This document shows, one piece after another, positions 36,108-46,900 of a stretch of DNA of 64,000 nucleotides. The DNA lies in the NCBI RefSeq assembly GCF_024181385.1, contig NZ_CP051305.1:1302001-1366000 (forward strand), given 5' to 3'. The notes under the pieces were generated by a model. It searched no databases and had not been told where the DNA came from. It worked only from the letters and a program-made list of their open reading frames with translations. Source of the DNA: Treponema sp. OMZ 798 (lineage in GTDB: Bacteria; Spirochaetota; Spirochaetia; Treponematales; Treponemataceae). The translations under genes and the position numbers were made by a program. How positions within the stretch are numbered: position 1 is the stretch's first letter; each line of letters starts with the position of its first letter.

Positions 36108-37157
36108 TTATCCTCTATTTTTTTGAGTTTTCAATTCATTTTGAACATAGTCAAGATTTAACAACATATCTTTTAATTCTTGAACACTTAAACGCTTTGT
36201 ATTATCCGAGTTATATTCTTCATGTGAGATTTTCGAACCGTATTTTTGTACATATTTTGTATAATTTAAATCTCTAAAGTCGGCAGGAATTCTAAAATAA
36301 TTTCCCAAGTCTTCAGCTTTAGTCATTTCTTCTTTACTGCAAAGCGTTTCATACATTTTTTCACCGTGCCTGGAACCGATAATTTTTATTTCGTTATCGG
36401 CATTAAAAATTTGTTTTACGGCATTTGCCAAATCCATTATAGTTGCCGCGGGAGCTTTTTGTATAAAAAGATCTCCGGAATTGGCATTTTCAAAAGCATA
36501 CATTACAAGTTCTATAGCACTCGGTAAAGACATCATAAAGCGTGTCATTTCGGGTTCCGTTACAGTTAAGGGTAAACCGTCTTTTATTTGTTGGATAAAT
36601 AGGGGAATAATAGATCCTCTGGAGCACATAACATTCCCATATCTGGTTGCACAAATAACCGCATTATTATTTTTGATACGTGAATCGCGGGCCTTTGAAA
36701 TTGCAAGTTTTTCCATTAAGGCTTTTGTCATGCCCATCGTATTAATAGGGTAGACCGCCTTATCCGTACTTAAAACTATAACTTTTTCAACTCCATTTTG
36801 GGCAGCCGCCTCCAAGAGATTTTCAGACCCCAGAATATTTGTTTTAATTGCTTCGTAAGGATAAAATTCACACGAAGGAACCTGTTTTAATGCAGCTGCT
36901 TGAAAAACATAATTTACATCACGCATTGCCGAATTAATACTCTTAAAATCCCTTATATCACCGATAATAAAATTCAGCTTATCGCTTTTATATTGGATAC
37001 GCATTTCTTCCTGTTTTTTTTCGTCACGGCTGAATATTCTGATTTCTTTTAAATCGGAGTTTAAAAATTGTTTTAATGCTTCTCCGCCGAAAGAACCCGT
37101 TCCACCCGTAATCATCAGTACCTTATTCTTGTAAATATCCGATTTAAATGTATTCAT
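36108..37157 (-). CDS. FnlA/CapE-like UDP-sugar 4,6-dehydratase
   Basis: This 349-residue SDR enzyme has the NAD motif TGGTGSFGGEAL (near 18-29), QAAALKQVPSCE and STDKAVYPINTMGMTKA, the distinctive signature of the inverting UDP-GlcNAc 4,6-dehydratase group (FnlA/WbjB/CapE/PseB). FnlA makes the precursor of UDP-L-FucNAc, and PseB that of pseudaminic acid. The reductase at 34375-35193 fits the FnlB step; no FnlC-like 2-epimerase lies in the window. A GGAGAAGG ribosome site precedes the ATG. Confidence 0.88.
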   Translation of the reverse strand: MNTFKSDIYKNKVLMITGGTGSFGGEALKQFLNSDLKEIRIFSRDEKKQEEMRIQYKSDKLNFIIGDIRDFKSINSAMRDVNYVFQAAALKQVPSCEFYPYEAIKTNILGSENLLEAAAQNGVEKVIVLSTDKAVYPINTMGMTKALMEKLAISKARDSRIKNNNAVICATRYGNVMCSRGSIIPLFIQQIKDGLPLTVTEPEMTRFMMSLPSAIELVMYAFENANSGDLFIQKAPAATIMDLANAVKQIFNADNEIKIIGSRHGEKMYETLCSKEEMTKAEDLGNYFRIPADFRDLNYTKYVQKYGSKISHEEYNSDNTKRLSVQELKDMLLNLDYVQNELKTQKNRG

Positions 37158-37195
37158 GTATATGTTCCTTCTCCGTATAATTTATACTTTGTATA

Positions 37196-38080
37196 CTATT
37201 TTTTTATAATCTTCTGTACCTTACTTTTAAATTTCTGTTTTATAGTTTTTAACTTATATTTCACGGTTCTATGCTCATAAGGAGTTCCGCCCATCTTAAT
37301 CCAGTGTCTGTAATTTTTTTCCCATGTTTCGTTGTATAATCCGTTCCAAAACTTGGGCTGACCATAGGCATGAAGAATTTTAACAGCAGAAGGCTTAAAA
37401 GAATCAGAAGGATGCACACTATATATTTTATCTATAATTCTTGTTACTCCTGCTTTGATATCGAATTCTTGCAATAATAAATTTACGACTGCCTGTTCCG
37501 GAAGCAATAGGTATTGTGCGAGTCTTTTTGTATACTCTATACACCATGCATATAAATCCTTATAATCTCTAAGAGTGTCACAAAGAACAAAAAGGGACAT
37601 ACAAAGCCCCTCTCGTTCCAAATCATATTTTTTTAGAAAATTTAGGTTCGAATAATTTCCTTGAAATGCATTATATATATGGCCGCTTGTTGAAATCATA
37701 ATTTCAATACCTGAAGATGATTTTTCCTTTAACTCAGATAAATCATCTACTATCACTACATCATAATCTGTCCAAATAACACATTCATAATCCTCAAGCA
37801 GCTTAAAACATTCGTATTTGCAAAATACCATTGGGCTAAAATACTTCGTTACCACATCTCCAAAATCTGTTACATCATTAAATGGCGATTCATATAAAAT
37901 AAACCGTGTAGGAAAAATACTATTTATCAACTTCTGATCTTTTTCTGAAATGCCGTCATGAAAAATAACTATTTCATCTGCAAGAGTAGGATTAGTATCC
38001 TTTATATTCATTACAAGGCAAGCCATTGCAGGGACATCATTAGATGTTCCGCCTGTTACTATTGCCGTATTTTTTTTCAT
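37196..38080 (-). CDS. Glycosyltransferase family 8-like
   Basis: These 294 residues have GT8 hallmarks: IWTDYDVVIVDDL (metal DXD near residue 88), LPEQAVVNLLL and a late HAYGQPKFWNG resembling the HxxGxxKPW motif of retaining LPS galactosyl/glucosyltransferases. The C-terminus is strongly basic (KLKTIKQKFKSK), as expected for a peripheral membrane transferase. It overlaps the wzt stop by four bases. Confidence 0.85.
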   Translation of the reverse strand: MKKNTAIVTGGTSNDVPAMACLVMNIKDTNPTLADEIVIFHDGISEKDQKLINSIFPTRFILYESPFNDVTDFGDVVTKYFSPMVFCKYECFKLLEDYECVIWTDYDVVIVDDLSELKEKSSSGIEIMISTSGHIYNAFQGNYSNLNFLKKYDLEREGLCMSLFVLCDTLRDYKDLYAWCIEYTKRLAQYLLLPEQAVVNLLLQEFDIKAGVTRIIDKIYSVHPSDSFKPSAVKILHAYGQPKFWNGLYNETWEKNYRHWIKMGGTPYEHRTVKYKLKTIKQKFKSKVQKIIKK

Positions 38081-39354
38081 TGCATATTACTCCACTGTAA
38101 CATAGGCAAAACACAACCACTCCTTACATCATCGCCAAAATCTGTCCCAATTGATCCTGAAACATCAAAGCTAATAAACGGTTCACATCCAGGATTTATT
38201 ATATAAGAAACATGATGCAAACCACCCGACATCAAAGCTTTATATTTACCTATATTTAACCAACTATTCGGAATTTGAAACAAGAATTTACTTTTACCTA
38301 ATTGAAAACTGGTATCCATATTTATATCTCGCACCCACGTGGTAAACACGACCTGACCGCCACTATTTATAAAAGATATACCAAAGTTTAACAAAGGATT
38401 GTTTTCTTTTATATCAGCCTCTATGACAAACCTAATGTTTTTTTCATCCCTTGTAAACGAGTTTACTTTCTCACCGTTACTATTTATTATATACATTTTT
38501 TCAGGAGTAAAAAAAATACTTTTTAAATCACCATTGTTTATCCATTCACTTTGTCTTGTATCAACAGAACCTGCAGTTTGGTACTCCTCAATAACCTTAT
38601 CAATACTGTTATTCTCAAATTTTAATCTACCCTTCTCAAGAATAACCCCCTTATTACAAAGAGATTTAACCGCTGCCATATTATGGCTGACAAAAAGAAC
38701 CGTTCTCCCCTGTCCTGTCGAAAGTTCACTCATCTTCCCAATAGCTTTCTTTTGAAACTCTGCATCACCTACAGCCAGCACTTCATCGGCTATCAGTATA
38801 TCGCTATCCAAATGAGCGGCAACTGCAAAGGCGAGACGGACATACATACCGCTTGAATAACGTTTAACCGGTGTATCGATGTGTTTTTCAATACCGGAAA
38901 AGTCTATAATCTCATCAAGTTTACGGTCAATCTCAGACTTTTTCATACCCAGTATTGCACCGTTAAGATAAATGTTCTCGCGGCCTGTTAACTCTCCATG
39001 AAAACCCGTTCCTACTTCCAATAGGCTTGAAACCTTGCCTTTTATCTTAACGAGTCCTTCAGTAGGAGTTGTTATACGGGAAAGAACTTTTAAAAGAGTT
39101 GACTTCCCTGCTCCATTCTTTCCTATTATACCGACCCTATCTCCCTGCTTAATATCAAAAGTTAAATCCTTTAATGCCCAAAATTCGGTATCTGAACCTA
39201 AGTATTTATCTTCACCAATTTGCGAATGAGGGTCTTCTTTTCCCCTTTTTAAAGCCCACCAGCTTTGAATGTCTCTAAAAAGAGCTCCATTGTTTATTAT
39301 TCCCAGTTTATACATCTTAGAAAGATGTTCTATTTTTATTACAGTATTTGACAT
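38077..39354 (-). CDS. wzt: ABC transporter ATPase of polysaccharide export (Wzt-like)
   Basis: This is the ATPase subunit of an ABC exporter for lipid-linked glycan. In 425 residues, Walker A GKNGAGKST is at 78-86, signature YSSGM near 168, Walker B ILIADEVLAVGD near 189 and the switch histidine in FVSHN. Residues 250-425 form an extra beta-rich domain like the Wzt C-terminal carbohydrate-binding domain, which in E. coli O8/O9a recognises the modified chain end before export. That suggests the exported glycan carries a terminal cap. It is paired with Wzm, seven bases upstream. Confidence 0.92.
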   Translation of the reverse strand: MSNTVIKIEHLSKMYKLGIINNGALFRDIQSWWALKRGKEDPHSQIGEDKYLGSDTEFWALKDLTFDIKQGDRVGIIGKNGAGKSTLLKVLSRITTPTEGLVKIKGKVSSLLEVGTGFHGELTGRENIYLNGAILGMKKSEIDRKLDEIIDFSGIEKHIDTPVKRYSSGMYVRLAFAVAAHLDSDILIADEVLAVGDAEFQKKAIGKMSELSTGQGRTVLFVSHNMAAVKSLCNKGVILEKGRLKFENNSIDKVIEEYQTAGSVDTRQSEWINNGDLKSIFFTPEKMYIINSNGEKVNSFTRDEKNIRFVIEADIKENNPLLNFGISFINSGGQVVFTTWVRDINMDTSFQLGKSKFLFQIPNSWLNIGKYKALMSGGLHHVSYIINPGCEPFISFDVSGSIGTDFGDDVRSGCVLPMLQWSNMQ

Positions 39355-39360
39355 TTTACA

Positions 39361-40218
39361 TTACACCACATCAATAAAGTTACGCTCATTTTGATTAAAC
39401 ATAATAAGCCCTAAAAATAAAAAGAAAAAAGTCAGCAAAATACTCGAAATAATTGCTTGCATTGGAATCCCACCGGCCCCATAAAACAAAACCCTAAAAA
39501 GTTCAATAGGAGCATTCATGGGGTTAGCATATAAGACCCAATGGAACCTTTGAGGAATTTGAGATACAGGATAAACTACAGCCGTAGCATACATTGCAAG
39601 ATTTAAGGCAAAATTTACTAGGAGTCTTAAATCTTTATACTTAGTTGTTAAAGCCGAGATAACCATCCCCATGCCTGTTGCAACAGCTGCAATCCAAATC
39701 AAAATAAGAGGAAAAAGAAGAGCTAACAAAGAAGGTCTTAAAATATCTGAAGTTACTAAATAATAAACAAAAAAGCCCATTAAACACAAAAATTGCACCA
39801 ATATTCTTGTTACATTACCGGCAATATTACTTATAGGAACGGTAAGACGAGGAAAATAAACCTTTCCAAATAAAGATGCATTATTTACAAAAATATTCGT
39901 TGCATCGGTGAAACAACCTGCAAAAAAAGACCATAACATAGTTCCGGCATAATAAAATAAAATATGCGGAACGCCGTCAGTACTTAACTTTGCCAAATTA
40001 CCGAATACAAAGGCATACATGACCGTCGAAATAAGCGGATTGATAATAAACCATAAGGGGCCCAAAATAGTCTGCTTATACTGTGTAACAAAATCTCTCT
40101 TTATAAAAAGAGCAATCAAGTCCCTATATCTTATTACATCTCGTATAGGTATATCCAAGAGTTTTCGTTTGGGTTCAATAATTAAATCCCACGATTCTTC
40201 CGCTTTTGTTATAGCCAT
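39361..40218 (-). CDS. wzm: ABC-2 type polysaccharide export permease (Wzm-like)
   Basis: The 285 residues have a basic cytoplasmic N-terminus followed by six hydrophobic segments. The family segment FVTQYKQTILGPLWFIINPL lies near residues 44-63, and IPQRFHWVLYANPMNAPIELFR marks the Wzm/KpsM/TagG type. It forms the channel with Wzt. An AAGGAA ribosome site precedes the ATG, 17 bases after the ATPase/DUF4143 gene, so it may be read from that gene's promoter at 41461-41488. Confidence 0.93.
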   Translation of the reverse strand: MAITKAEESWDLIIEPKRKLLDIPIRDVIRYRDLIALFIKRDFVTQYKQTILGPLWFIINPLISTVMYAFVFGNLAKLSTDGVPHILFYYAGTMLWSFFAGCFTDATNIFVNNASLFGKVYFPRLTVPISNIAGNVTRILVQFLCLMGFFVYYLVTSDILRPSLLALLFPLILIWIAAVATGMGMVISALTTKYKDLRLLVNFALNLAMYATAVVYPVSQIPQRFHWVLYANPMNAPIELFRVLFYGAGGIPMQAIISSILLTFFFLFLGLIMFNQNERNFIDVV

Positions 40219-40235
40219 AAATTATTCCTTAAAAA

Positions 40236-41453
40236 TTATTCAAAATATTCCCATGCAGGCATGATTTCAACTCTTTTGTCTTCCTGCACAAAAACATCAT
40301 GCGAATTTTCCGTAAGGATTATTCCTTTTTTCAATTTGAAAAAATCCATTGCAGATAACAAGCCTTTTATTTCCCGCTCCGTGTTATCATGCTCCAATTT
40401 TAAGCACACTTGAATACACATAGGGGTAGTATACGGATTGATAACAAAATCACATTCACAATTACCTTCGTTATAATAATAAATTTGCTTATCGTCAAAA
40501 CTGCCGTATTTTCTACGCAACTCGTTAAATACGAAGTTTTCTAAAATATGCCCGGCATTTTCACTAAACGCAAAACCGGCGGTGCGTATAAAACCTATAT
40601 CCGTAAAATAAACTTTTTTCGGTGCAAGGCTTTGCGCTTTTTGCGACCATGCAAATTTTTGAACCAAACTCAATAAATACGAGTTTTCAAAGTACGAAAA
40701 ATATTCCAAAATTGTCGTATGAGATTTTACACCGGCAACATTTTTTAGTTTGCTGGGAGAAATCAAAGAACCTGCATGTGAAGCTAAAAAAATATAGAGT
40801 CTTTGTAAAGAGCGTTCATCCCATACATTGTACCTGACAGCTATATCCCTGTATAAAATATCTTTTTGAAGCTGTGTTAAAATTTCGGGGTTTTTTAATT
40901 TTAAATACTCAGGAAAACCGCCCATTTGAAAATATTTCTTAAAAGAATTATATCCTCTTTTTGTCTTTGAAAAAGTTAAGTATTCGGAATATGAAAAAGG
41001 AAAAAGTTCTTTAACAATATGTCTTCCTGTCAGTTTTGTCCCCAGCTCCCTGCTTAAAAGTGAAGCATTGGAACCCGTAAGTACCACTTTAAAACCTTGA
41101 TCAAGTTTTTGGCGTACATACAGTTCCCAGTTTACTGCAGTTTGAATTTCATCAAAAAAGATGAGTTTTATACCGGTTTCATCTATTATTTCGTCTAAGA
41201 TTCCATAGTCCGAAACGGAAAATTCAAGCAGACGCAAATCATCAAAATTTAAATAGAAAAACGGTTTTCCGGCCTTTTTTATAAATTGACGCAATAAAGT
41301 GCTTTTACCGCACCTTCTTACACCGCTTATAACAAGAGCATGATTTTTTATATCAGGAAGAAAATTTAAAGCAAATCGAAAAACACCGTCATCGGTATTC
41401 TTTATACTTTCAGCCTGACTTAAATATATCTCTTTTAATTTCGCCTTTTGCAT
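40236..41453 (-). CDS. AAA ATPase with C-terminal DUF4143 domain
   Basis: The 405 residues start at ATG 41453; a TTG extension to 41471 would overlap the promoter -10 box. Walker A is GVRRCGKSTLLRQF near residue 48, Walker B the strand KLIFFDEIQ near 97 and sensor 1 LTGSNA. The DUF4143 nuclease-like region occupies the last about 170 residues, with FVFNELRRKYG and a late ECDFVI. These proteins are common, often in several copies, in Treponema and Bacteroidetes; their role is unknown and some are suspected of defence functions. The start appears leaderless. Confidence 0.85.
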   Translation of the reverse strand: MQKAKLKEIYLSQAESIKNTDDGVFRFALNFLPDIKNHALVISGVRRCGKSTLLRQFIKKAGKPFFYLNFDDLRLLEFSVSDYGILDEIIDETGIKLIFFDEIQTAVNWELYVRQKLDQGFKVVLTGSNASLLSRELGTKLTGRHIVKELFPFSYSEYLTFSKTKRGYNSFKKYFQMGGFPEYLKLKNPEILTQLQKDILYRDIAVRYNVWDERSLQRLYIFLASHAGSLISPSKLKNVAGVKSHTTILEYFSYFENSYLLSLVQKFAWSQKAQSLAPKKVYFTDIGFIRTAGFAFSENAGHILENFVFNELRRKYGSFDDKQIYYYNEGNCECDFVINPYTTPMCIQVCLKLEHDNTEREIKGLLSAMDFFKLKKGIILTENSHDVFVQEDKRVEIMPAWEYFE

Positions 41454-41460
41454 ATATAAA

Positions 41461-41488
41461 AGTATACACAAAAATTAAAATATGTCAA
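41461..41488 (-). promoter_or_regulatory. Promoter of the AAA/DUF4143 gene
   Basis: The minus strand reads TTGACA (41483-41488), 16 bases, TATACT (41461-41466), seven bases, ATG 41453. It has a full consensus -35 and a near-consensus -10. The predicted start site is on the start codon. With only 17 bases between this gene and wzm, it may also serve the exporter genes. Confidence 0.7.
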
Positions 41489-41493
41489 TAGCA

Positions 41494-41534
41494 ATGGCAT
41501 AAATACGTCGATACCATCAACATATTTATACCAT
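41494..41534 (-). terminator. 15-bp hairpin between pntC-aepZ and the AAA ATPase gene
   Basis: In minus-strand RNA, bases 41534-41520 pair with 41508-41494 over 15 positions, two of them G-U, around an 11-base loop that could form three more pairs. The wobble pairs occur only in the minus-strand transcript, so the structure probably acts there. A U-rich but interrupted stretch follows. It may be a weak terminator of the phosphonate operon or an operator next to the -35 box at 41483. Confidence 0.55.
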
Positions 41535-41547
41535 TATAAATGGAATA

Positions 41548-44527
<2,980 letters not shown>

Positions 44528-45829
44528 TTATTTAGTCCCCGGAATAAGTTCCAAAATTTGTTTAATCGAAAGGCACAGGTCATTCACTTCCAGTGAACGC
44601 TCTGCCTCTAAGATGGTCTGAGCAACTTTTAACATAGCAGGATAAGAAGCTCTTAACATGTGATTGGCATAGATGATTATATTTGCTCCCCACGCAGCCA
44701 ATTCCTTTTCGGTAAACTGATTATAGGTAGTAGGCACCAAAACTATGGGAACCTTTTCGTATTCCTTTCTAAAGCGCTCACAAAACTCTTTTATATCGTT
44801 TCCGTGCTTTTCCTTACTGTGAATCATAACGCCGTCGGTACCTGCCTTTACATAGGCAAAGGCCCGTTCCAAGGCTTCATCGACAGAATGACCTGCTATA
44901 AGAGACTCAAGACGGGCTATTATCATAAAGTCCTTTGTAACTTGTGCCTTTTTTCCTTCGGAAATTTTATGACAAAAATCGCCTACATCAGCCAATTCCT
45001 GTTTTGCCTCAGTTCCAAAAAGGCTGTTCTTCTTTAACCCTGCCTTGTCTTCGATTATGATGGCAGAAACTCCGTTACGCTCAAGGGTCCGAACAGTAAA
45101 AACAAAGTGCTCTGTTTTGCCTCCTGTGTCCCCATCGTAAATAATAGGTTTAGTGGTACATTCAAGAATATCGGTTAAACTTTGTAAACGTGTTGTAAGG
45201 TCAACAGCTTCTATATCGGGCTTTCCCTTGCTGGTTGAATCAGTTAAACTCGAAGACCACATGCCGTCATAGCGGTGTACACCGTCATCTTTTTGCACTT
45301 CAAGATTTTCTATTATAAGTCCGGAAAGACCTGAATGAGCTTCCATTATACGGACAATAGGCTTAGCCTCGATAAGACGGCGGAGTGTTTTCATTCTTAT
45401 TTCGGGAGTAGTGCCTATGCTGTGCATGTTTGAAGCAAGCGCACTTGAATTGATTCCCTTTGTGTACGGAACTTCAATAACCTTGCCGCCCCACTCTTTC
45501 ATTACTTCGATGACTTCATCCCGAATCTTGCTTAAAGAGCCGATTTTCCAATCATCGCCGTGAATAATAAAATCGGGCTTAAGCTTTTTTAAATTCGGAA
45601 TATAAGACCAATCTTCCTGAGGAATAACCTCGCCTACACCCTTGATATTTTCAATAACCTGCTTACGCTGCTCATAAGTGAGATACGGAAGTCTTTTATG
45701 CGAAACAATAGCAGTATCTGTTAATAAGCCTATTATAAGATGCCCATGCTTTGCACCTTCGGTAATGATGTTAATAATCCCCGGGTGAATGATATCACCG
45801 GTAAGTCCCAAATATACTTTCTTTTGCAT
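44528..45829 (-). CDS. aepX: Phosphoenolpyruvate mutase with N-terminal cytidylyltransferase-like domain
   Basis: ATG 45829 (433 residues) has a GAGG ribosome site, so the TTG at 45844 is not used. Residues 150-433 are PEP mutase, which forms the C-P bond of phosphonopyruvate: the metal motif DGDTGG is at 232-237 and the diagnostic EDKxxxxxNS at 260-269. Residues 1-135 are a glycerol-3-phosphate-cytidylyltransferase-like domain with GDIIHPG (11-17) and TKGINSS, but the second histidine of HxGH is isoleucine (I18). Either the domain has weak or altered activity or it binds nucleotide only. It is the first phosphonate gene, 21 bases after the MNT antitoxin gene. Confidence 0.93.
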   Translation of the reverse strand: MQKKVYLGLTGDIIHPGIINIITEGAKHGHLIIGLLTDTAIVSHKRLPYLTYEQRKQVIENIKGVGEVIPQEDWSYIPNLKKLKPDFIIHGDDWKIGSLSKIRDEVIEVMKEWGGKVIEVPYTKGINSSALASNMHSIGTTPEIRMKTLRRLIEAKPIVRIMEAHSGLSGLIIENLEVQKDDGVHRYDGMWSSSLTDSTSKGKPDIEAVDLTTRLQSLTDILECTTKPIIYDGDTGGKTEHFVFTVRTLERNGVSAIIIEDKAGLKKNSLFGTEAKQELADVGDFCHKISEGKKAQVTKDFMIIARLESLIAGHSVDEALERAFAYVKAGTDGVMIHSKEKHGNDIKEFCERFRKEYEKVPIVLVPTTYNQFTEKELAAWGANIIIYANHMLRASYPAMLKVAQTILEAERSLEVNDLCLSIKQILELIPGTK

Positions 45830-45850
45830 ATATAAATACCTCAATAAAAC

Positions 45851-46162
45851 TTAAATTTCTTTTGTTATAAACTCCATTCCTACCCTATCAATATGCTCCT
45901 TCAAGGCAGGGTTGGTAATTTCCTCATAAATCAGTATATCAGCTAAGTAAGGAAAATCCGATTCAGCTATTTCGTCAATCAAATCGCCGAGCGAATAAGG
46001 TGAAAAAAATTCAACACTCTTCAGTGCTATATCTATATCGCTTCTTTCGGTATTGGTACCCATTGCACGAGAACCGAAAACTATTGTCTCTCCGCTTTTA
46101 ATGTGTTTTTTTAAAATACCAATCAATATTTTTTCTTGAGTTTCCGTTAGCCCAAACTTCAT
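45851..46162 (-). CDS. MNT-type nucleotidyltransferase antitoxin
   Basis: The 103 residues have the minimal nucleotidyltransferase motif VFGSRAMGTNTERSDIDIAL (GS...DID). Proteins of this family pair with HEPN toxins and silence them by adding AMP to a tyrosine. The start could also be GTG 46171; there is no clear ribosome site. It lies 29 bases after the HEPN gene and 21 bases before aepX, in one direction, so toxin-antitoxin and phosphonate genes may share a transcript. Confidence 0.88.
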   Translation of the reverse strand: MKFGLTETQEKILIGILKKHIKSGETIVFGSRAMGTNTERSDIDIALKSVEFFSPYSLGDLIDEIAESDFPYLADILIYEEITNPALKEHIDRVGMEFITKEI

Positions 46163-46191
46163 AACACACACCGGTCTTTAGAGCGCCCCGG

Positions 46192-46611
46192 CTATATTTC
46201 ACTCTTAAAATAATCGTACATTTTTAACATTTCAGGATAAAAAGCTTCCTTTATGTTTTTTAATATTTCGAGGAGCTTTAAAGAATCGTATGTATGACTC
46301 ATCAAATTTCTGCTGTTAGTCATTTCAATCCAAACATCAATTTCATCTACATATTTACTTTTATAAGCATCCTTAAAAACATACTTAGGTGATATACGCT
46401 CAAAACTAATGCCGTCAAACTCCATCTTATCCTTTAGAGTTTTCCAGAGAAGTTCAAAAGTATATTCAAACCGCTGTACAATACCTTCCTGAACAATAGC
46501 CTCATATTCGGATAAATTATCTTTTGACTCGACAATTTCCCTTAAGAGCAAAAAAGCTTTTTCGAAATTTTGAAAGCGCTGTTTCCAGCGGATATTTTCG
46601 ATATGGTTCAT
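46192..46611 (-). CDS. HEPN-domain toxin (HI0074-like) of a HEPN/MNT module
   Basis: This 139-residue helical protein is taken from ATG 46611 (a second ATG lies at 46614). The diagnostic RNase motif R-x4-H-x-Y is complete: R101, H106 and Y108 in RNLMSHTYD. In characterised systems the histidine and arginine cut RNA, and the tyrosine is AMPylated by the MNT partner. The N-terminal half has the coiled helices and FEYTFELLWKTLKD segment of this subfamily. Confidence 0.9.
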   Translation of the reverse strand: MNHIENIRWKQRFQNFEKAFLLLREIVESKDNLSEYEAIVQEGIVQRFEYTFELLWKTLKDKMEFDGISFERISPKYVFKDAYKSKYVDEIDVWIEMTNSRNLMSHTYDSLKLLEILKNIKEAFYPEMLKMYDYFKSEI

Positions 46612-46654
46612 CATATTAACTCTTAAAAACTTTAAATAGATTAATCACTCTCCC

Positions 46655-46779
46655 GCAGGCAGCTTAACAAGATTTCACGCATAAAAAAAGCTCTTTTTTT
46701 CAAAAGAGCATAAGAAACCTTTGCTTTTTTATAATTTTTATAAAAAAGCTCATCTTAAAAAAAATGACCAGCTGCCTGC
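46655..46779 (-). other. Hairpin-rich leader between the antiporter and HEPN genes
   Basis: A 10-base inverted repeat, GCAGGCAGCT at 46655-46664 and AGCTGCCTGC at 46770-46779, encloses a 12-bp hairpin (46723-46734 with 46738-46749) and a terminator hairpin (46690-46709). A 17-codon frame starts at 46754 and ends in the terminator loop. The layout is what an attenuator in front of the HEPN-MNT-phosphonate genes could look like. It could also be a plain terminator of the antiporter gene plus a small repeat element. The rest of 46615-46900 holds no gene. Confidence 0.5.
46683..46709 (-). terminator. Rho-independent terminator (minus strand)
   Basis: In minus-strand RNA GCUCUUUU (46709-46702) pairs with AAAAGAGC (46697-46690) around a GAAA tetraloop and is followed by seven U (46689-46683). 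It ends transcripts from the antiporter gene or from the promoter at 46831-46859. Confidence 0.85.
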
Positions 46780-46830
46780 AAAAGATCGCCGAAACAGATT
46801 CCAATGCCGGAAAAACTTTAATACACTGTG

Positions 46831-46859
46831 ATAATACTACAAAAAACAAAGATTTTCAA
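46831..46859 (-). promoter_or_regulatory. Predicted promoter upstream of the hairpin leader
   Basis: The minus strand has TTGAAA (46854-46859), a 17-base spacer and TATTAT (46831-46836), just past the antiporter stop. Transcription would start near 46824 and meet the terminator about 140 bases later, giving a short RNA or a leader of the HEPN operon. Confidence 0.5.
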
Positions 46860-46900
46860 TAGGTTACACCTACTTAAAATAAAAAACAAAACACCAGCTT

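Noticed and set aside
8198..40218. A complete rhamnose pathway (rmlABCD)
   Set aside because: rfbA and rfbB are present but no rmlC; the RmlD-like protein sits beside an FnlA-like dehydratase, and the FdtA/FdtB genes explain the use of dTDP-4-keto-6-deoxyglucose better.
46655..46779. Miniature transposable element (10-base inverted ends)
   Set aside because: No target-site duplication flanks the repeat and no second copy is seen in the window; a regulatory leader explains the terminator and promoter better, though this is not settled.
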